Shown here: piece by piece, positions 50,929 to 59,313 of the stretch
How positions within the stretch are numbered: the first letter of the stretch is position 1
How the letters are laid out: each line of letters begins with the position of its first letter
Assembly (NCBI RefSeq): GCF_021390435.2
Contig: NZ_JAJVCN010000002.1
Coordinates: 1,364,001-1,428,000, forward strand
Source of the DNA: Kibdelosporangium philippinense
GTDB lineage: Bacteria > Actinomycetota > Actinomycetes > Mycobacteriales > Pseudonocardiaceae
Length of the DNA: 64,000 nucleotides
Direction of reading: 5' to 3'
Notes under the pieces: generated by a model
The model's input: the letters and a program-made list of their open reading frames with translations, nothing else
Databases searched by the model: none
Told to the model about the DNA's origin: nothing
Made by a program: the position numbers and the translations under genes

Positions 50929-51884
50929 CAGGTCACTGTGATGGCGTCGAGCTTCTCTTTCAGGTAATCGGCGGCGATCACCTCGGGGTAGTCGGTTCGG
51001 CCGATCGGCGGCCCGAGCGACTTGATCCGGGCGTCATGGTCGGTCTCGTAGAAGAAGATCAACGACACCAGGTCCTCATCCGGCGCGCTGGCGTGCGGCG
51101 GAAGCACGCGGTGCCGCGTCGAACGCCACCGGTCGCCGGTCCACCTGGCCATCAGGTCGCCGATGTTGATCGTGAACGCGTCGGGGTGGTAGGGCGCGTT
51201 CTCCCAACGACCGTCCTTTGTGAACACCTGAAGCCCGCCGACACCGGCTTCCCGGTCGAGTACAGTGACCGTGCCGAAGTCGGTGTGCGGGCCGATCCGG
51301 AACTGGCCAACATCGGGGTGCCCGACCACGGACATCGGTGGATACCAGTTGATGTTGAAGGTGTACGTGGGATGCCGGGTGTGTGCGATGAAATGGTTCT
51401 CCGGCAACCGAAGCGCGACGGCCATAATGGTCAGCAACTCGTCGGACAGCTGGCGCATCTTGGCCATGTACTCGACCGCGGTTGATTCGAGGAACGGAAC
51501 CTCGTCCGGCCATACGTTCTGCGCGAACCAGAAGTCGTCGATTTCCTTGACACCGACAGCGCTGTCGGCACCGACCGAATAGGACTCTTTGAGATCCGGC
51601 GGCGTCTCAGTGCCCTCGGCGTACGCGTTCGCCTCTACGCCCGGCGGCAACCAGCCGCGCCCGCCGACCGAGACCGCGTAGCGCTGCTTGGTCTCGCCTG
51701 GCAGGCCGAAGAACCTGCGGGCTTGCTTGCGCGTGTCGTCTCGTAGCGACTTCTCCACGCCGTGCCCGGTGATCAGCAGGAACCCGGAGTCCTGCAGGGC
51801 GCGGTCGACCTGGTCGGCAACCTTCAGCCGGTCTTTCAGCGAGCCGTGGAACCACGGTTCAAGGTCGATCAGCGGGACAGTCAT
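50928..51884 (-). CDS. Isopenicillin-N-synthase-fold Fe(II) oxygenase, no RxS arginine
   Basis: A 318-residue non-heme iron oxygenase. ATG 51884 overlaps the deaminase stop (ATGA) and has GGAGGAAC upstream. The N-terminal DIOX_N domain (PLIDLEPW, GFLLITGHGV, RRFFGLPGETKQRYA) is followed by the jelly roll with iron ligands His200 and Asp202 (GPHTDFGTVT) and His258 (RSTRHRVLPP). In 2-oxoglutarate enzymes of this fold an RxS motif follows; here the place reads DEDLVSLIFFYE with Leu272 instead of Arg. So cosubstrate binding must differ, or 2-oxoglutarate is not used. Neighbouring cytosine deaminase and NCS1 permease suggest a nucleobase substrate, by analogy with thymine 7-hydroxylase. Confidence 0.8.
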   Translation of the reverse strand: MTVPLIDLEPWFHGSLKDRLKVADQVDRALQDSGFLLITGHGVEKSLRDDTRKQARRFFGLPGETKQRYAVSVGGRGWLPPGVEANAYAEGTETPPDLKESYSVGADSAVGVKEIDDFWFAQNVWPDEVPFLESTAVEYMAKMRQLSDELLTIMAVALRLPENHFIAHTRHPTYTFNINWYPPMSVVGHPDVGQFRIGPHTDFGTVTVLDREAGVGGLQVFTKDGRWENAPYHPDAFTINIGDLMARWTGDRWRSTRHRVLPPHASAPDEDLVSLIFFYETDHDARIKSLGPPIGRTDYPEVIAADYLKEKLDAITVT

Positions 51885-52357
51885 GAGTGTTCCTCCCCGA
51901 TATCCTCGAACCACAAGCCGGGGTGTTCCTTGATGAACTCGGTCATCAGCTCGACAAGGTCCGGATCGTCCACAATGGTCACCTGAACGCCGTTCTCGGC
52001 CAGCCAGTCGTGGCCGCCGTGAAACGTCGTCGCCTCGCCGATGACCACCCGGCCGATGTTGAACTGGCGAACCAGCCCACTGCAGTACCAGCAGGGCGAC
52101 AACGTGGTCACCATGATCGTGTCCCGGTAGTGCGGTCTGCGGCCGGCATTCCGGAACGCGGCGGTCTCAGCGTGCATCGATGGATCATCATCCTGCACCC
52201 GCCGGTTGTGCCCGCTGCCCAAAAGTTCGCCATCAGGGCCATAGAGGGCCGCGCCAATGGGGATCCCGCCGGCCGCCTTGCCATGCAGCGCCTCCTGGCG
52301 CGCCACGGCCAGCATCTGTTTCGCCTCGATCAACTCGCGGCTCGCGTGCATGGTCAC
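51881..52357 (-). CDS. Yeast-type cytosine/nucleobase deaminase
   Basis: A 158-residue zinc deaminase. Zinc ligands are His62 and catalytic Glu64 (SMHAETAAF) with Cys89 and Cys92 (TLSPCWYCSG). The C-terminal end HPGLWFEDIGEE is the closing loop characteristic of yeast cytosine deaminase Fcy1, and GGIPIGAALYGPDGELLGSG resembles its substrate region. Most bacteria use the unrelated CodA, so an Fcy1-like enzyme is notable. The start is GTG 52357 or ATG 52351; GAGG lies nine bases before the GTG. First gene of the deaminase-oxygenase-permease operon (ATGA and TGATG overlaps). Guanine or other aminopurine deamination is possible but less like the C-terminal signature. Confidence 0.83.
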   Translation of the reverse strand: MTMHASRELIEAKQMLAVARQEALHGKAAGGIPIGAALYGPDGELLGSGHNRRVQDDDPSMHAETAAFRNAGRRPHYRDTIMVTTLSPCWYCSGLVRQFNIGRVVIGEATTFHGGHDWLAENGVQVTIVDDPDLVELMTEFIKEHPGLWFEDIGEEHS

Positions 52358-52439
52358 ACTGTCGTGCCTCTGCGGCGGACTGGCAAGAGCTTGACCCGCC
52401 GGCCGCGTACCCGGTAGGGATGTGACTCTCCGTGTTCAG

Positions 52440-52833
52440 GCTGGGCGTCGGTGGCAAGGGAAGGACCCCGAGCTAGCCCGGCACTACCACGTCATCGCCC
52501 CTGACCTGCGCGGCGCGGGCGGCAGCGACGCTCCGGCAGGCGGCCATTTACGCCCGCGCGGTGAAACGGCCGGGGCATTTGCGGGCTACTCTCGAGTGGT
52601 ACCGCGCCTTCAATCAGGACGTCGCCGACAACGCGGTCTACGCCAAGACCAAGCTCACGATGCCGGTTCTGGCCCTCGGCGCCCAGTACAGCTGGGGAGG
52701 GTTCGTGCTCGATCCGGTGCGCGGCCTGGCCACCACCGTGACCGGCGGAGTCATCAAGGACTCGGATCACTGGATTTGGGAGGAAAAGCCGGCCGAGATG
52801 ACAGACCGGGTGCTCGGATTGCTTGGTCACTGA
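52440..52833 (+). pseudogene. Alpha/beta hydrolase (epoxide-hydrolase-like) remnant
   Basis: One frame holds an N-terminal-middle piece (DPELARHYHVIAPDLRGAGG then SDAPAGG), and a different frame holds the C-terminal piece (GHLRATLEWYRAFNQDVADN, MPVLALGAQYSWGGF, KDSDHWIWEEKP). The nucleophile-elbow region between them is missing, as is the N-terminal strand with the oxyanion HG. So the gene has lost over half its length and its frame. It lies between two minus-strand nucleobase genes and is decaying. Confidence 0.75.
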
Positions 52834-52859
52834 CCTTCACGATGGGCGGCGTGCCCGTT

Positions 52860-53357
52860 TCAGGCTTCGAGAACGGCCTCGGGCGCGTCAACCACAGGAG
52901 GCAGGGACGACCATGGGAAGTTGATCCACCGGTCGGTGTAGCGCCAGACATAGTCGCATTTGACCGTTGAGTGCGGCTTCTCGTAAACGACCGCGCACCG
53001 AACCTCGGCCACATGGTCCTCACAGAAGTCGCGGACAAGCTTGAGGGTCGCGCCGGTGTCCGCGACATCATCGGCCACCAGAACCTTGGCGCCGGCGAGA
53101 TCGACGACATTGGGCACCGGCGGAAGCATGACCGGCAGGTCAAGACGCTCATTGACACCCGTGTAGAACTCGACGTTCATGACGTGCAGGTTCTTGACGT
53201 TGAGGGCGTAACCCAGGGCCCCAGCCGCGAACAAGCCACCACGAGCGATGGACAGAATCAGGTCGGGCCGGTAGTCGTCGGCCGCGATCCGCTCGGCCAG
53301 CTCGCGCGTCGCTGTGCCGAAAAGCTCCCACGTGAGTATCTCGCGCTGCTCGGTCAT
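52860..53357 (-). CDS. Purine-type phosphoribosyltransferase
   Basis: A 165-residue type I phosphoribosyltransferase. PRPP-binding motif is AKVLVADDVADTGATLKLVR; a second mark is LILSIARGGLFAAGALGYAL. The arrangement matches actinobacterial xanthine/hypoxanthine phosphoribosyltransferase-like proteins. Start ATG 53357 (MTEQREILTWELFGTATREL), since the longer frame to 53384 adds no family residues. It would turn a purine base released or imported nearby into a nucleotide. Substrate preference (guanine, xanthine, hypoxanthine) is not readable. Monocistronic or leading a transcript into the deaminase operon through the hydrolase remnant. Confidence 0.83.
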   Translation of the reverse strand: MTEQREILTWELFGTATRELAERIAADDYRPDLILSIARGGLFAAGALGYALNVKNLHVMNVEFYTGVNERLDLPVMLPPVPNVVDLAGAKVLVADDVADTGATLKLVRDFCEDHVAEVRCAVVYEKPHSTVKCDYVWRYTDRWINFPWSSLPPVVDAPEAVLEA

Positions 53358-53485
53358 GTGGTTGAGCTTAGTTGCTTGTCTCAAAAGGACCCCCGAACCT
53401 CCCGCACCCGCTCACCCGGCACACAGGTGGGCTGGGTCACCACCGGATCCGCCCGCGACAGCCATCCGCTCGCCGGTGTCCCAAG

Positions 53486-53538
53486 AAAAATACCGACCGG
53501 TCTTTTTCTTCTTGCAAACCGGTCGGTTGGTTTTGTAT
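53486..53538. promoter_or_regulatory. Paired gamma-butyrolactone autoregulatory elements before the SARP gene
   Basis: ACCGACCGGT (53492-53501) and ACCGGTCGGT (53518-53527) are exact inverted copies, each inside T/A-rich flanks (AAAAATACC on one side, GGTTTTG on the other). This is the form of ARE sites bound by ArpA/ScbR-type receptors. The second is 47 bp before the SARP start, so it probably overlaps the promoter; TATGGT at 53536-53541 may be the -10. Confidence 0.78.
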
Positions 53539-53574
53539 GGTGGCCGAGCCAAGCGAGCACGGACGGAGAAGCTG

Positions 53575-54378
53575 ATGGAGATCGCCGTTTTGGGACCATT
53601 GACGGTCAAGGCAGGCTCGGGCGAGGTGATCCCGACGGCGGCGAAACCGCGCAAGCTGCTCGCGATGCTCGCCATCCACGCCGACGACGTCGTGCCCATC
53701 GTCGAGTTGAACGAAGAACTCTGGGGCAACGACATCCCCCGCAGCGCCAGCACGACGTTGCAGACGTACATCCTCAACCTGCGCACCCTGATCGCGTCGG
53801 CCATGGGCTCGTCGAGCGCGCAAGCCAAGCAGATCTTGTCGACGAGGCCCGGCGGTTACGCGCTGAACACGACCTCGGTGGACGTGCGGGACTTTGAGCG
53901 GCTCACCGAAGCTGGGCATCGCGCCCATCAGGCGCGCGAGTACGAGCTCGCCGCGGACCACTTCCGTCAGGCGCTCGCATTGTGGCGCGGACCGGCCCTT
54001 GTGGACGTCCAACTTGGACCGTTGCTGGAAGGCGAAGTTCAGCGCCTGACCGAAGCGCGGTTGTGTGCGTTGGACCGGCGGATCGATGCCGACCTAAGGC
54101 TTGGTCGGCATCATGAACTGATCGGTGAGCTGACCGGCTTGGTCGCCAAACACCGTACGCACGAGGGACTCCACGCGCACCTGATGGTCGCCTTGTACCG
54201 GAGTGGCCGTCGTGCTCAGGCGATGACCGTCTACCGCAAGATGCGGACCTCATTGATCGATGAGCTCGGGCTCGAGCCATCCCCGAGTCTGCGCCGACTG
54301 CAGCAGGCGATCCTCAAGTCCGATGTGGCTTTGGGGGAGTCACGCCTTGAGCGCGTCGGGGTGAGCCTTCCGGGGTGA
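53575..54378 (+). CDS. SARP (AfsR/DnrI-type) pathway activator
   Basis: A 267-residue Streptomyces-antibiotic-regulatory-protein type activator: an OmpR-like winged helix (about 1-95: MEIAVLGPLTVKAGSGEVIP, ELWGNDIPRSASTTLQTYIL, GGYALNTTSVDVRDFERL) followed by a bacterial transcriptional activation domain (about 100-255; HEGLHAHLMVALYRSGRRAQ, MRTSLIDELGLEPSPSLRRL). Start ATG 53575 has GGAG eight bases upstream. Members switch on secondary-metabolite clusters. Two ARE sites in its promoter imply control by a butyrolactone receptor, and such a receptor is the next gene, convergent with a 65-bp overlap. The target cluster is not identified in the window. Confidence 0.9.
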   Translation: MEIAVLGPLTVKAGSGEVIPTAAKPRKLLAMLAIHADDVVPIVELNEELWGNDIPRSASTTLQTYILNLRTLIASAMGSSSAQAKQILSTRPGGYALNTTSVDVRDFERLTEAGHRAHQAREYELAADHFRQALALWRGPALVDVQLGPLLEGEVQRLTEARLCALDRRIDADLRLGRHHELIGELTGLVAKHRTHEGLHAHLMVALYRSGRRAQAMTVYRKMRTSLIDELGLEPSPSLRRLQQAILKSDVALGESRLERVGVSLPG

Positions 54379-54961
54379 ACTTGCCGATCCTGCGTGGCGG
54401 AACGAGCGAAGGCAGCACGTACCGCCACATGTTGGCGACCCGCTCGGGCAGGTCCTTGCGGTCGGTCAGCACCTGTGAGGACATCTGCAGGCCGCTGAAC
54501 GCGCCGACAACGAAGGTGGCGAAGTCGATGGTGGTGACGTCCTTGCGGATGTCACCACGCTGCTGGGAAAGATCGAGCTGCGCACGGATCACGTTGATCC
54601 ACTGCAGATACGGCTCCGGGCTCGGATCGGCGAACGTGCCCTGCTCGATCACCAACCGAATGCTTGCTCGGACGCGCACGTTCTCCTGGAGGTTGCGAGC
54701 CATGCTGTGGGTCAGATCGATCACGGTCTGCAGGCCGGGGTCGTCGCCGCTTGGCTGCCAGACGGAGAACTGCTCGTCGATCAGGGCGTGCGCGAGCTCT
54801 TCCTTGGACGCGAAATGAAAGTACAGCGCGCCTTTGGTGACACCGGCCTCGGCGAGAATGTCGGAAAGGCTCGCGCCCATGAAGCCGCGCGCGTCGAAAA
54901 CCTTGGCGGCGGCGTCGAGAATGGTCGTCCGCGTCCGCTCGGCGCGCTCCTGCTTCGGCAC
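54314..54961 (-). CDS. Gamma-butyrolactone receptor (ScbR/ArpA family)
   Basis: A 215-residue TetR-superfamily protein. Start GTG 54961 (VPKQERAERTRTTILDAAAK) has AAGGGGAAAG just upstream and matches the usual start of this family; the frame to 55021 is an extension. The DNA-binding part FDARGFMGASLSDILAEAGV then TKGALYFHFASKEELAHALI is the ArpA/ScbR signature. The ligand domain has ASIRLVIEQGTFADPSPEP and FVVGAFSGLQMSSQVLTDRK. It probably represses the convergent SARP gene through the paired AREs and itself through a weaker ARE at 55016. No lactone synthase (afsA type) is seen here, so it could be a pseudo-receptor. Confidence 0.88.
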   Translation of the reverse strand: MPKQERAERTRTTILDAAAKVFDARGFMGASLSDILAEAGVTKGALYFHFASKEELAHALIDEQFSVWQPSGDDPGLQTVIDLTHSMARNLQENVRVRASIRLVIEQGTFADPSPEPYLQWINVIRAQLDLSQQRGDIRKDVTTIDFATFVVGAFSGLQMSSQVLTDRKDLPERVANMWRYVLPSLVPPRRIGKFTPEGSPRRAQGVTPPKPHRT

Positions 54962-55015
54962 TCGCTTTCCCCTTCCCGGTTTGTCCCAGCCGAGTCTACG
55001 TCCGGACATAGGCTG

Positions 55016-55040
55016 AAACAAACCGGGAAGTAGGTATTTT
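55016..55040 (-). promoter_or_regulatory. ARE-like site upstream of the butyrolactone receptor gene
   Basis: On the minus strand: AAAATACC, then TACTTCC, then CGGTTTGTTT. It shares the ATACC start and CGGTTTG end with butyrolactone-receptor sites but has a degenerate centre. It lies about 55 bp before the receptor start, a normal place for autoregulation. Confidence 0.5.
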
Positions 55041-55052
55041 CTGCTGTGCTGA

Positions 55053-57896
55053 TCAGGCGGGCGTGAAGGGGATCACGACCTTGGACTGCCCGTCGTTGAC
55101 GCGCAGCGACGTGGGCACATTGCCGATCGCGTTCCAGACCTCCAGCCGGATGCACCCGTTGTTGAACGACTGCGGACTGCCGGTCGTAGCCCGCGGACCT
55201 GCGCTTTGGGTGTAGGTCTCCCAACCGCTGACCGGATCCGTGGCGAAGTAGGTGTACGTCTCGGCCCGGGTGTACGTCGAACCCGTTGGGGCGTAAGAAA
55301 CTCGTGCCTGAACTCCGGCGCCGACACCTGAACCCGCGTCAACCCCAAGGCTGAACTGCGTCGTCTTGGACGAGTCGTAGGTTCCTGTGAAGCCGCATGC
55401 CGTGTAGGTCACTGGGTTGTGTGGTGTGCCGTCCCAGTTCCCGCCACCAGCCGACGAGATCGTCGCGCTTGCTCCACTTGTGCCCGCTGTCGTGGACAAA
55501 GCGTTGGTGTTGACGAAGAACGTGCTGCTCCCGCCGTCAGGCGGGTCGGTTGGCGGAGCCCCGGGACCACTGCCGCCCTGCCAGGTAATAGCACCAGTGG
55601 TCGCGGTTCGTCCGGGTTGGACAGTCAAGGAAACTCCGTTGGAGAAGTTGACTGTTATTGGAGCGGTACTCCGGTTGGACGCGACGTATGTTCGAGCGCC
55701 ATTCTTGGTGAACACCGAGTACAGTGGAGTGTTCGCGGTAACTGTGGTGTCCACTTGGCCCAGTGCGGCGAGGTTTCGCAGCCAGTGGAACGTGTGCGCC
55801 CGGCTTTCGCCTTCCTCCGGCGAGTAACTGGTGGTCCGCCACGCCTGGAGAGCTGCGTCTGGTTGGGACAGTGCCTGGAACTCCCAGATGATGTCTCGCC
55901 AGACTGTCGGAGCGGACGGTTTGACGGTCCGCATCTCCTGCAGATTGCTGTTGATGTAGCCAGGGTTGTACCCGAGGTACAGCGATCCGCCGGCGATCGG
56001 CAGCATGTTGATGCCGTGAATCATCTCGGGCTCGGCGGAGAACCAGGTCGCGTACGCGCCGCCGTTGCCCCAAACCATGCCGACAGTGTTGTGCGGGAAG
56101 GCGGCAGGGAAGTTCGAGTTCGTGTTGTCGTGCCAGTACTCCGCGATCGCCGCGGCCTGTGTGACGTACTGGAAGATCCCGGCGTCACGAATGGTCTTGT
56201 TGTTCGTCGCCTGACCGAACTGGATGAGGGCGGCATCGAAGTTCATGCCCTCGGACGACGACTCCTGGTTGTTGCCAGCGAAGAAGTTCGCATGCCCGGA
56301 AGCCCAGTCATGCCCAGCGAAGATGTCGAAGTCCCGCAGGAACGGGAAACGCCGGTCATTGCGGTCATAGTTGTTGGCGTCACGGATGAGCACGTCAACC
56401 ATGCCGCCATACTGGCTCGGTGAAGCCCAAGCGGGATCGTACTTCGCCAAAGTCGCGGCTGCCGCGATGAAGTAGCCATAGTGGAAATGGTGATCGTTGA
56501 GTTCCTGATCGGCCCCATAGGAAGCCGGGTAACCGATCAACGTCCCCCAACTGGAGTTGTAGCCGAAGACACGCGCGGTCTTGCCGGGCGTGGCCGTGAA
56601 CCAATCAGTCAGCCGCGCCTTGATCGCCGACAGCATCTTGTCCCGAACGGCGTTGTTGCCGACGAGATCAGCGATTTCCGCGAGCCGCGCGGCCCGGCCG
56701 AGCCCCTTTCCTGTCCAGTAAGTGTCATTTCCAAAGCCCGCAAACGGATCACCGGCCCCGGCGGCGTTCAACTCATTGTTCAACGTGGTCAGATCGGCAC
56801 CGGTCATACCAACCGCGGGCAGTTCAGGCAGCACGCCCCGATAGACCATGCTGGTCTGGAACGACGTTATGTTGGTCAAAACCCGCATCTGGCCGCGCGG
56901 CGAGACGTACGTGTTCGCGATCGGCGTGCCACCGGCCAGGTTCTTCCACAGGTGCGGGTACAGCGCGGCGACCGTGCTTGTCGTGCTGCCTTCCCTGGCC
57001 TGAGTGGTGAAGCTGTACGTCGCGTTGAGCCTGCTCGTCGCCTCGTTGAACGCCCACGAGACATTAGTTCCCGTGATGAACGAATAGGCGTAGGGTGCGA
57101 ACGCGTTGAGCAGGTTCGTACGCTCCGTGGTGCTCGATTGCGCAGTCGTTGGCAGAACAGCGATCGAGAAGTACCCACGTCCGGCCAAAGTGGAGCTGAC
57201 ACTGGCGCCGGAAACCGTCCAAGTAGCACCGGTCGGCGCGAACAGAGCGTAGTCATGCCCGTTGATCGTCACACCAAGGGTTTTCCCGTTGTTGGCCCAA
57301 ACTGTCGGAGCAGACTGGAAGCTCAGCTGAGCATTGCCACCGGTCGCTTCGGCGTAGACGAACGGAACCCCATGTCCGATAGTCGTTTTGAGCGACCGCC
57401 CGGCATTCGCCCACGACGCCTTGACGGTCCAGTCAGACCATCCATCGACCATCGCGGTCGCGGACAGACCAGCAACTCCGATCGTGAAGTCGGTGGAGTG
57501 CTCGAAGTGATACTCACCGACAGTGGTCGGCGACCCGGTAATCGTCGGCGTGGTGGGATAATCAACCCCAAGCCCGCCAGTCGTCGCCTTGAGTGACAAC
57601 GGATGCGCCGACAAGTTGTCAGACCCAGTGCAATCGTTGCGTTTCCAGAGCAACGACGACCACCAGTCATTCGTCGGCACACCGCCGGAAGGTGCGTCAC
57701 CGGTGACAAAAGTTCTCGCGTTGCTGCCGATCGACCCGCACCCGGTCGGCCCGGCGCCTGGCAGGCTGTCAAGGTAACCACCCGCGCCAACCGGGGTGGC
57801 ATTAGCGGCGTTGTAGCTGGTGAACAGGACAAAGCTGACGGCCAGTGTGAAGACCGTGATGGTCGCGGTCATGGCCTGCTTCATTGCAGGGGGCAT
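55053..57896 (-). CDS. Secreted GH81 endo-1,3-beta-glucanase with C-terminal CBM56-like domain
   Basis: A 947-residue secreted glucanase. Start ATG 57896 (MPPAMKQAMTATITVFTLAV) has CAGGAGAG upstream; the signal peptide runs to about residue 34 (cut after NATP-type residues). The GH81 domain spans about 40-700: PTNDWWSSLLW, GYNSSWGTLIGYPASYGADQ, ELNDHHFHYGYFIAAAATLA (catalytic Asp region), GNNQESSSEGMNFDAALIQF (catalytic Glu region) and YNPGYINSN. After a Pro/Gly linker (GPGAPPTDPPDGG) a final 130-residue beta domain resembles CBM56 beta-1,3-glucan binders. It attacks fungal-type beta-1,3-glucan outside the cell. A LacI-type operator precedes it, suggesting induction by a sugar. Confidence 0.9.
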   Translation of the reverse strand: MPPAMKQAMTATITVFTLAVSFVLFTSYNAANATPVGAGGYLDSLPGAGPTGCGSIGSNARTFVTGDAPSGGVPTNDWWSSLLWKRNDCTGSDNLSAHPLSLKATTGGLGVDYPTTPTITGSPTTVGEYHFEHSTDFTIGVAGLSATAMVDGWSDWTVKASWANAGRSLKTTIGHGVPFVYAEATGGNAQLSFQSAPTVWANNGKTLGVTINGHDYALFAPTGATWTVSGASVSSTLAGRGYFSIAVLPTTAQSSTTERTNLLNAFAPYAYSFITGTNVSWAFNEATSRLNATYSFTTQAREGSTTSTVAALYPHLWKNLAGGTPIANTYVSPRGQMRVLTNITSFQTSMVYRGVLPELPAVGMTGADLTTLNNELNAAGAGDPFAGFGNDTYWTGKGLGRAARLAEIADLVGNNAVRDKMLSAIKARLTDWFTATPGKTARVFGYNSSWGTLIGYPASYGADQELNDHHFHYGYFIAAAATLAKYDPAWASPSQYGGMVDVLIRDANNYDRNDRRFPFLRDFDIFAGHDWASGHANFFAGNNQESSSEGMNFDAALIQFGQATNNKTIRDAGIFQYVTQAAAIAEYWHDNTNSNFPAAFPHNTVGMVWGNGGAYATWFSAEPEMIHGINMLPIAGGSLYLGYNPGYINSNLQEMRTVKPSAPTVWRDIIWEFQALSQPDAALQAWRTTSYSPEEGESRAHTFHWLRNLAALGQVDTTVTANTPLYSVFTKNGARTYVASNRSTAPITVNFSNGVSLTVQPGRTATTGAITWQGGSGPGAPPTDPPDGGSSTFFVNTNALSTTAGTSGASATISSAGGGNWDGTPHNPVTYTACGFTGTYDSSKTTQFSLGVDAGSGVGAGVQARVSYAPTGSTYTRAETYTYFATDPVSGWETYTQSAGPRATTGSPQSFNNGCIRLEVWNAIGNVPTSLRVNDGQSKVVIPFTPA

Positions 57897-57925
57897 CGAC
57901 TCTCCTGAAGGAAGAGTTGCAGGGC

Positions 57926-57947
57926 TGCGAGAGAGCGCTCTCACGCA
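57926..57947. promoter_or_regulatory. LacI-type operator upstream of the GH81 gene
   Basis: TGCG-A-GAGAGCGCTCTC-A-CGCA: a 22-bp palindrome with one mismatched pair and the central GCGC typical of CebR-like LacI repressors of sugar utilisation. It ends about 30 bp upstream of the GH81 start. The repressor gene is not in the window. Confidence 0.7.
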
Positions 57948-58098
57948 GAACTCATAGGACCCTGTTCAACCACCGAATGTCAAGACTCCCCACCACGCCC
58001 ACAGCCCACAGGACGGCCAACCTATAGTGTGCGAGCCCGTGGCCGTGCCCACCTCCCGCGGGCTTCGAGGGTTTGCCCACCTTGGTCGCGGCCTCTAA

Positions 58099-59035
58099 GA
58101 GGGCATCTGATCTTGGTTGGGGCGATATGTCTGTGTCGGGTGACGGCTGATACCTTGATCAACTTGTGGGGCCCCGGCGTGCGTACCGCAGCGACTTGTC
58201 CGATACTCGCTGGGCGTTGATCGAGCCAACGCTGACGGCGTGGCGTGCTGCCCGGCGTGGGCCGGGAACCGTGATGCGCGTGCATGACTTGCGGGAGATC
58301 GTGAACGCGATCCTGTACGTGTGCCGGACCGGGATCGCCTGGGAGTATCTGCCGCACGACTTCCCGCCCTGCAAGACGGTTTATGACTACTACGCCAAGT
58401 GGGAAGCCGATGGCACAACGGAAACGCTGCATGACCTGTTGCGTGACCAAGTCCGCGTCGCGAAAGGCCGCGCTGCTGCCCCGACGGCGGCGATCATCGA
58501 CTCGCAGAGCGTGAAAACCTCCTGCAATGTCAGCGAATCCAGTCAGGGTATCGACGCGGGCAAGAAGATCAAGGGCCGCAAACGGCACATCGCCACCGAT
58601 GTGCTCGGCCTGCTGCTGGCGGTAATCGTGACCGCGGCGTCGGTGCAGGATTCCGCTGGCGGGCAACAGGTTCTCGATCATCTCGCCGCTGCGCATCCGA
58701 CCGTGTCGGCGGCATGGGTGGACGGCGGCTACAACAACACAGTCATCCGTCATGGAGCCCAGCGGGGTATCCGGGTTGAGGTCGTCAAACGCCCTTCTGC
58801 CAAGGGATTCCACGTGTTGCCCCGGCGGTGGGTAGTGGAGCGCAGTCTGGGCTGGCTGATGCAACACCGCCGACTCGCGCGCGACTACGAAGCCCTGCCC
58901 CAGCGGTCGCGCACGATGGTCCACTGGGCGATGACTAACATAATGAGCCGCACCCTGACCGGGGAATCCACCCAAACCTGGCGAAACGATCCACCCAAAG
59001 CAGACATTCTTGCCTAACTAAGATCAGATGCCCTC
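58099..59035 (+). mobile_element. IS5-family insertion sequence
   Basis: A 937-bp element with 20-bp inverted ends (GAGGGCATCTGATCTTGGTT; one mismatch) and a TAA duplication on both sides (58096-58098, 59036-59038). It carries one transposase gene and lies between the GH81 upstream region and the repeat block before mtnD. Confidence 0.9.
58166..59017 (+). CDS. IS5-family transposase
   Basis: A 283-residue transposase, single frame. N-terminal DUF4096-like part: YRSDLSDTRWALIEPTLTAW and YVCRTGIAWEYLPHDFPPCK. DDE residues: AAIIDSQSVKTSCNVSES (first Asp), AAWVDGGYNNTVIRHG (second Asp) and the Glu in PRRWVVERSLGWLMQHRRLA. GTG start at 58166. Full length and intact, so the element may be mobile. 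Unlike the element at 25519 it needs no frameshift and belongs to a different IS5 subgroup. Confidence 0.92.
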   Translation: MGPRRAYRSDLSDTRWALIEPTLTAWRAARRGPGTVMRVHDLREIVNAILYVCRTGIAWEYLPHDFPPCKTVYDYYAKWEADGTTETLHDLLRDQVRVAKGRAAAPTAAIIDSQSVKTSCNVSESSQGIDAGKKIKGRKRHIATDVLGLLLAVIVTAASVQDSAGGQQVLDHLAAAHPTVSAAWVDGGYNNTVIRHGAQRGIRVEVVKRPSAKGFHVLPRRWVVERSLGWLMQHRRLARDYEALPQRSRTMVHWAMTNIMSRTLTGESTQTWRNDPPKADILA

Positions 59036-59112
59036 TAAGGGCATACCTACTTCGCGCTTGCCATTGCCCTGCCCAACCCCCGGAGCGAAGCGACGGGTTA
59101 CGGCGCGACAGC

Positions 59113-59231
59113 GCGTGTGTCCACCATTCCTTGTGGTGAGTTGAACGCGCGAGCGGCGCACGGCGGGTACCAGCGGGGCTGGTAGCGAGTCGAGCAGTTT
59201 GACTCACCGTGAAGGAATGGTGGACACACGC
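59113..59231. repeat. Long inverted repeat containing GTGGACAC motifs
   Basis: Perfect 20-bp arms GCGTGTGTCCACCATTCCTT (59113-59132) and complement (59212-59231), extending imperfectly inward (GTGGTGAG against CTCACCGTG). The 79-bp loop is G+C rich. The GGTGGACAC motif in the right arm recurs in the tandem array just downstream, so the two are related. Confidence 0.8.
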
Positions 59232-59313
59232 CGGCTCGCGGGCGAAGGAAGACGCCCTGAAATGCAGAGGCCCAAGCGAAAACCACCCCGCTGGAAAGCA
59301 GAAAACCGCAAGC

